Positions 61,213 through 64,000 of a stretch of 64,000 bases of DNA are shown in pieces (position 1 is the stretch's first letter; each line of letters begins with the position of its first letter). The notes under the pieces were generated by a model. It saw only the letters and a program-made list of their open reading frames with translations. It made no database searches and was not told where the DNA came from. Both the position numbers and the translations under genes were made by a program. This stretch comes from Paracentrotus lividus. Taxonomy: Eukaryota > Echinodermata > Echinoidea > Camarodonta > Echinidae. The stretch is taken from contig CALNVZ010003426.1 in the NCBI GenBank assembly GCA_940671915.1, positions 41,210,007-41,274,006 of the forward strand. Reading direction: 5' to 3'.

Positions 61213-62738
61213 AGGACCTTTTGGCTTGTCCCAAAGAAGACCAGATTCATCCGTTTTTCCTATCAAAATCAATTATAAAATTGAGGGCGTAGTAGCTTTA
61301 GTTGGTAAGACTGCCTTTTGCCAATAAGATCATATGATCGCAATGTGTGTTGTTAGTCTTTCCCATAGGCAAAAATGTACACATGTAATATTTTTTTTGT
61401 TCAACCTTATACATGTATTAGTGACTTTAATAACTTATGAGGAAGCGACATGCATATTGGTACTCTTTAAATTCACGACTAGGATAGGACATGATGTATT
61501 AGGGGGATTTTGATCAGCTTCTGACATCAAAATATCTTTTCATAAAAAGATAAGATATTTGTGTAATGCTTGTTGGCAGTGTTTTTAATGGATGACTTGC
61601 TTAGAAATCCGCTTTATTATTATCATCACTTCTTCGTATCCTTTGATAGGCAACAACAAAAAAAAAGGATGTTGAAAAAACACAATTTTTATAGTGCTTC
61701 AAGTTTTCAAAGGAGGCATAATGCTTAGGGTTAAGAATGAAGTTTGGTACGTAGACTAGACCTTCCCCAGCCCCAATTACCATCTCTCTCCTTTATTGAT
61801 AAATCTTAATGAGGGAATAGAATATTTTTCAATTAGTTCACTGTCTCGCCTCAGCGCACCTAGGGATGGCAATTACTTTCTAGTGGATGAAGCAAATATA
61901 GCTGAACACCTTTAAATTTTAAAGGTGCTCTGCACTAGTGGATACAACAGAAGGAGAGGGAAGGAAAATAGGAGAACAGTTGTTTATGAAACATTGTATT
62001 TAAAGAAAGTGCAAGATCGAAAGAGACAATAAATTAGGTGAAAAATAAAATAAAATGATTGAGTGGAATGGGGGAATGGAGAAAGCAGGAGAGAGAAGGG
62101 GAGATAAAAAGTATAGATACAGAGACTTTTCAGAAAATTGCCTAAATTTAGGAAATTTCTTAATCAAAATTTCTGCATTTTCATTTAAGTCAGCCCCCCT
62201 TTTCTTCTTTTGGCCCAAATTCACACTTTTTTCAAACTTTAAAAGATTTTTTTAAAAATCAATTCCCGGCTTTTTGAATTGTACTGAATGGCATCTCTGC
62301 AGATAGAGGACACAAAATTGCTACAGAGGAGAATGGAGAATTTTTTCAAGCAATGAAGAAAAAGAACATTTGACGATCTACCAAGAATCCACGTTTAAGT
62401 AGAAGGAGAGATAATTCTAGCTGAATCATCTCTTTAAACTTTACACTTGACATCATTTAGACCGTGACATGATGAATTGCTTGTTTACATGCTGTTGTAA
62501 AGAGGAAACCTATTACTGCCGTAATGACATTGCTAATTCCGTACCGGGGTCGATAGAAATATATTTGTTTCTGAAAGCATGATTCTCAATAATATATAGA
62601 TCTGCTTGGCTGCTATCTGTGAAATGGTGTCAATGCAATCTTCATATTCATATTCTATTTTGCGCCCTAATTCAGTTTTATTTACTTTTCTTCTTAACGC
62701 AGATCTGCCATTAGAAATTCATAAGGGTACATTTACCT
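61213..62738. other. Intron F-G, middle, nothing recognised
   Basis: AT-rich; the short frames seen are not supported. A weak A-box-like TAGCTTTAGTTGGTAAGAC at about 61,290 has no B-box. Confidence 0.4.
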
Positions 62739-62893
62739 GGCCTCCATAACACAAAGGTTTGCAATTAATCGCAAATTGGCAATAGCCTATCAGAATTGTT
62801 ACATTCACTTTTTGCTCAAAAGACTAATCAGTAAACAAGTATAGTTCTTTCCAATTTGCAATTGATCACAAACGTTTGTGTTTACACAGGGCC
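62739..62893. mobile_element. TTTGCAATCAAT-family MITE, copy 3
   Basis: GGCCTCCATAACACAAAGGT, TTGCAATTAATCGCAAATTG, then AATTTGCAATTGATCACAAA and GTTTGTGTTTACACAGGGCC: the same order as in copy 2 with about 20-25% difference by eye. Confidence 0.7.
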
Positions 62894-63042
62894 CAGGTCA
62901 CAAATGCCAACACCCACTGAATGTGACATTTTGGTTATAGCAGTTCTTTCTTCTTTTCTGTGTTTGCCTGTTGTTTTCTCTGTTGCCTTTCTCTCTTTTC
63001 TTTCTCTTCTTTTTCTATCATATCTGTCTATCTGATTTTATG

Positions 63043-63436
63043 TGTGATTCCTCATATCAAAGTAAGACACAAGTCGCCGAGCAAAGAGTTTTTTTTTGTA
63101 GATAGCACACATGAGACATTGAAGCTTCAGAAAATCAAATAATGTTTAAGTGGTTATTTTTGCGGGGACTTTATTTTCGGGAATTTCGCGAGTCGGTCAT
63201 CGCAAAAATTTCCACTTCAGTACAAGGCTAATTTAAATAATGAAGTTATCACCAAAATCGTGAAATTTTGCTCTCGCGAATTTCCCCAACTCGTCCAAAA
63301 TCGCGAAAATATTGGCTTATACAGTAGTACAAAAAGTATTTTACCCCCAAATTTGACATTTTTGATAAGTTTGCTGATTTCCCTGACTCTTTGCTCGGCG
63401 ACAAGGTTGTGTCTTAATTTGACATGATGAATCACA
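63043..63436. mobile_element. ATGAGACA-family MITE, copy 3, interrupted
   Basis: Ends TGATTCCTCATATCAAAGTA and TTAATTTGACATGATGAATC, with ACAAGTCGCCGAGCAAAGAG and CTCTTTGCTCGGCGACAAG just inside. The middle is interrupted by a CTGTATAAG-family MITE. It ends about 60 bases before C2A exon 3. Confidence 0.7.
63143..63326. mobile_element. CTGTATAAG-family MITE nested in copy 3
   Basis: TTTAAGTGGTTATTTTTGCG to GCTTATACAGTA, with the same internal words as the copy at 44,719. The left end is mutated. It splits the older ATGAGACA-family element. Confidence 0.7.
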
Positions 63437-63494
63437 TTCTTGTGTTTTAAATCATAGATTTCTAAGTACATTCACTTATTTCATTAATTAACAG

Positions 63495-63664
63495 GTTACC
63501 CTTACAGCAAAATACAAGAACGCGTCCTTCATCTTCAGGTGCTAGATTACGATCGCTTCAGTAGAAACGACCCAATAGGAGAGGTCAACTTGCCGCTTGC
63601 TGAGGTCGACCTTACTCACGAGAAATTGTACTGGAGGTCACTTACACCGAGTAAAAAGTCATCT
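63495..63664 (+). CDS. syt7: C2A exon 3 (calcium loop 3 and last strands)
   Basis: A 170-bp exon between ATTAACAG and GTAAGT, from phase 1 to phase 0. It encodes YPYSKIQERVLHLQVLDYDR, then FSRNDPIGEV and on to LYWRSLTPSKKSS. Loop 3 carries all expected ligands: Asp at 63,545 and 63,551, Ser in DRFS, and Asp at 63,569. With the two loop-1 Asp residues upstream, all five acidic ligands are intact, so C2A should bind calcium. DYDRFSRNDPIGEV is diagnostic of Syt7-type C2A. The coding part continues beyond the window into the C2A end and C2B. Confidence 0.98.
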
Positions 63665-64000
63665 GTAAGTTGCGTGTACCAATAAAACTGTATGCAGGGG
63701 TGTGACAGTTCAGCTTTTTAGCTGATTTTCAGCTTATTTTAGATTTCCTTTGTACAAATGTTTTGGAGCTTTTTCAATTTCAGCTTTTTTCAGCTCTTTT
63801 TATTTGTAGTCATTCACACCCCTGTGTATGAGTGTTGCCAATATGCAAAAGAATAACTGATTTTTATGTAACTTTTAATAACATGCATGGGGTCTGTGTG
63901 TGTGTGTAAGTTTATTTCAGTTGCCAAAAAGGTTGATTGCAAAAAAAAAAAAATAAATAAATAAATTATTGCACAATGATTCAAAACACACATCAGTTAC
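63665..64000. other. Intron after C2A exon 3
   Basis: Begins with donor GTAAGT. AGCTTTTTAGCTGATTTTCA and CAGCTTTTTTCAGCTC repeat near 63,712-63,800; a TG run and an AAAT repeat follow. No coding sequence. Confidence 0.6.

Larger units (their letters stand above)
8097..63664 (+). other. syt7: Synaptotagmin-7-like gene, partial span
   Basis: Span of the exons I can join into one plus-strand reading frame. Syt7 is a membrane-anchored, high-affinity calcium sensor for vesicle and lysosome exocytosis; family members have a short luminal N-terminus, one membrane helix, a variable linker, then C2A and C2B. Seen here: linker exons and C2A up to near its end. Not seen: the membrane anchor exon (expected upstream) and C2B (downstream). 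Splice phases agree at every proposed junction: AG+A or AG+C, CC+A or CC+G, GA+G, then phase 0, AG+C and G+GT. Assignment to Syt7 rather than Syt1 rests on the C2A residues ([38 protein letters not shown]). The C2A part is near certain; membership of the distant upstream exons is an inference from phase and strand. Confidence 0.85.

Noticed and set aside
61286-61345. A-box-like TAGCTTTAGTTGGTAAGAC
   Set aside because: No B-box and no foldable arms.
59989-63664. Assignment to Syt1/2 or another double-C2 protein
   Set aside because: [15 protein letters not shown] and DYDRFSRNDPIGEV fit Syt7; Syt1-type C2A has LPALDMGGTSDPYVK in the same place.

Overview
This is an AT-rich animal genomic window holding one recognisable gene. 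A plus-strand synaptotagmin-7-like gene (syt7) runs through it and leaves the window on the right. The evidence is a complete C2A core split over three exons at the right end (59,989-60,128; 60,927-61,045; 63,495-63,664). Each exon has consensus splice sites and matching phase, and the residues match the Syt7 subfamily closely. The organism looks like a marine invertebrate, perhaps an echinoderm or other deuterostome: introns are long (one over 35 kb), there are many short palindromic DNA transposons, and TACATGTA words are frequent. The taxon is inferred, not proven.

Upstream of C2A the reading frame continues into linker exons. Firm to good candidates are 58,439-58,550, 27,349-27,465, 22,851-22,964, 10,063-10,170 and 8,097-8,357. 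Weaker ones are 47,917-48,084 and 56,892-57,023. Every linker exon upstream of 58,439 starts and ends in phase 2 and has a length divisible by three, so any of them can be skipped without changing the frame. This fits the known heavy alternative splicing of the Syt7 linker between membrane anchor and C2A. The exons for the luminal N-terminus and membrane segment were not found and probably lie left of the window. The end of C2A and all of C2B lie to the right.

The rest is intron or upstream sequence filled with repeats. 1-8 kb: a motif cluster containing a perfect 28-bp palindrome, and a 3.8-kb element with terminal inverted repeats of about 0.6 kb. 9-27 kb: several MITEs, two tRNA-like (SINE) pieces, a 90-bp tandem array and CT-rich repeats. 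30-44 kb: two different DNA transposons carrying the same internal minisatellite, plus a 2-kb element bounded by GTCCCCGCCGA and made of a ~157-bp tandem unit with perfect DR1 nuclear-receptor motifs. 44-58 kb: further MITEs. 58-63.6 kb: the introns around C2A hold three MITE families, with two clear nested insertions.

No rRNA, intact tRNA, CRISPR array, intact transposase or viral gene was recognised. Most short open frames here are low-complexity or repeat-derived and are not annotated.
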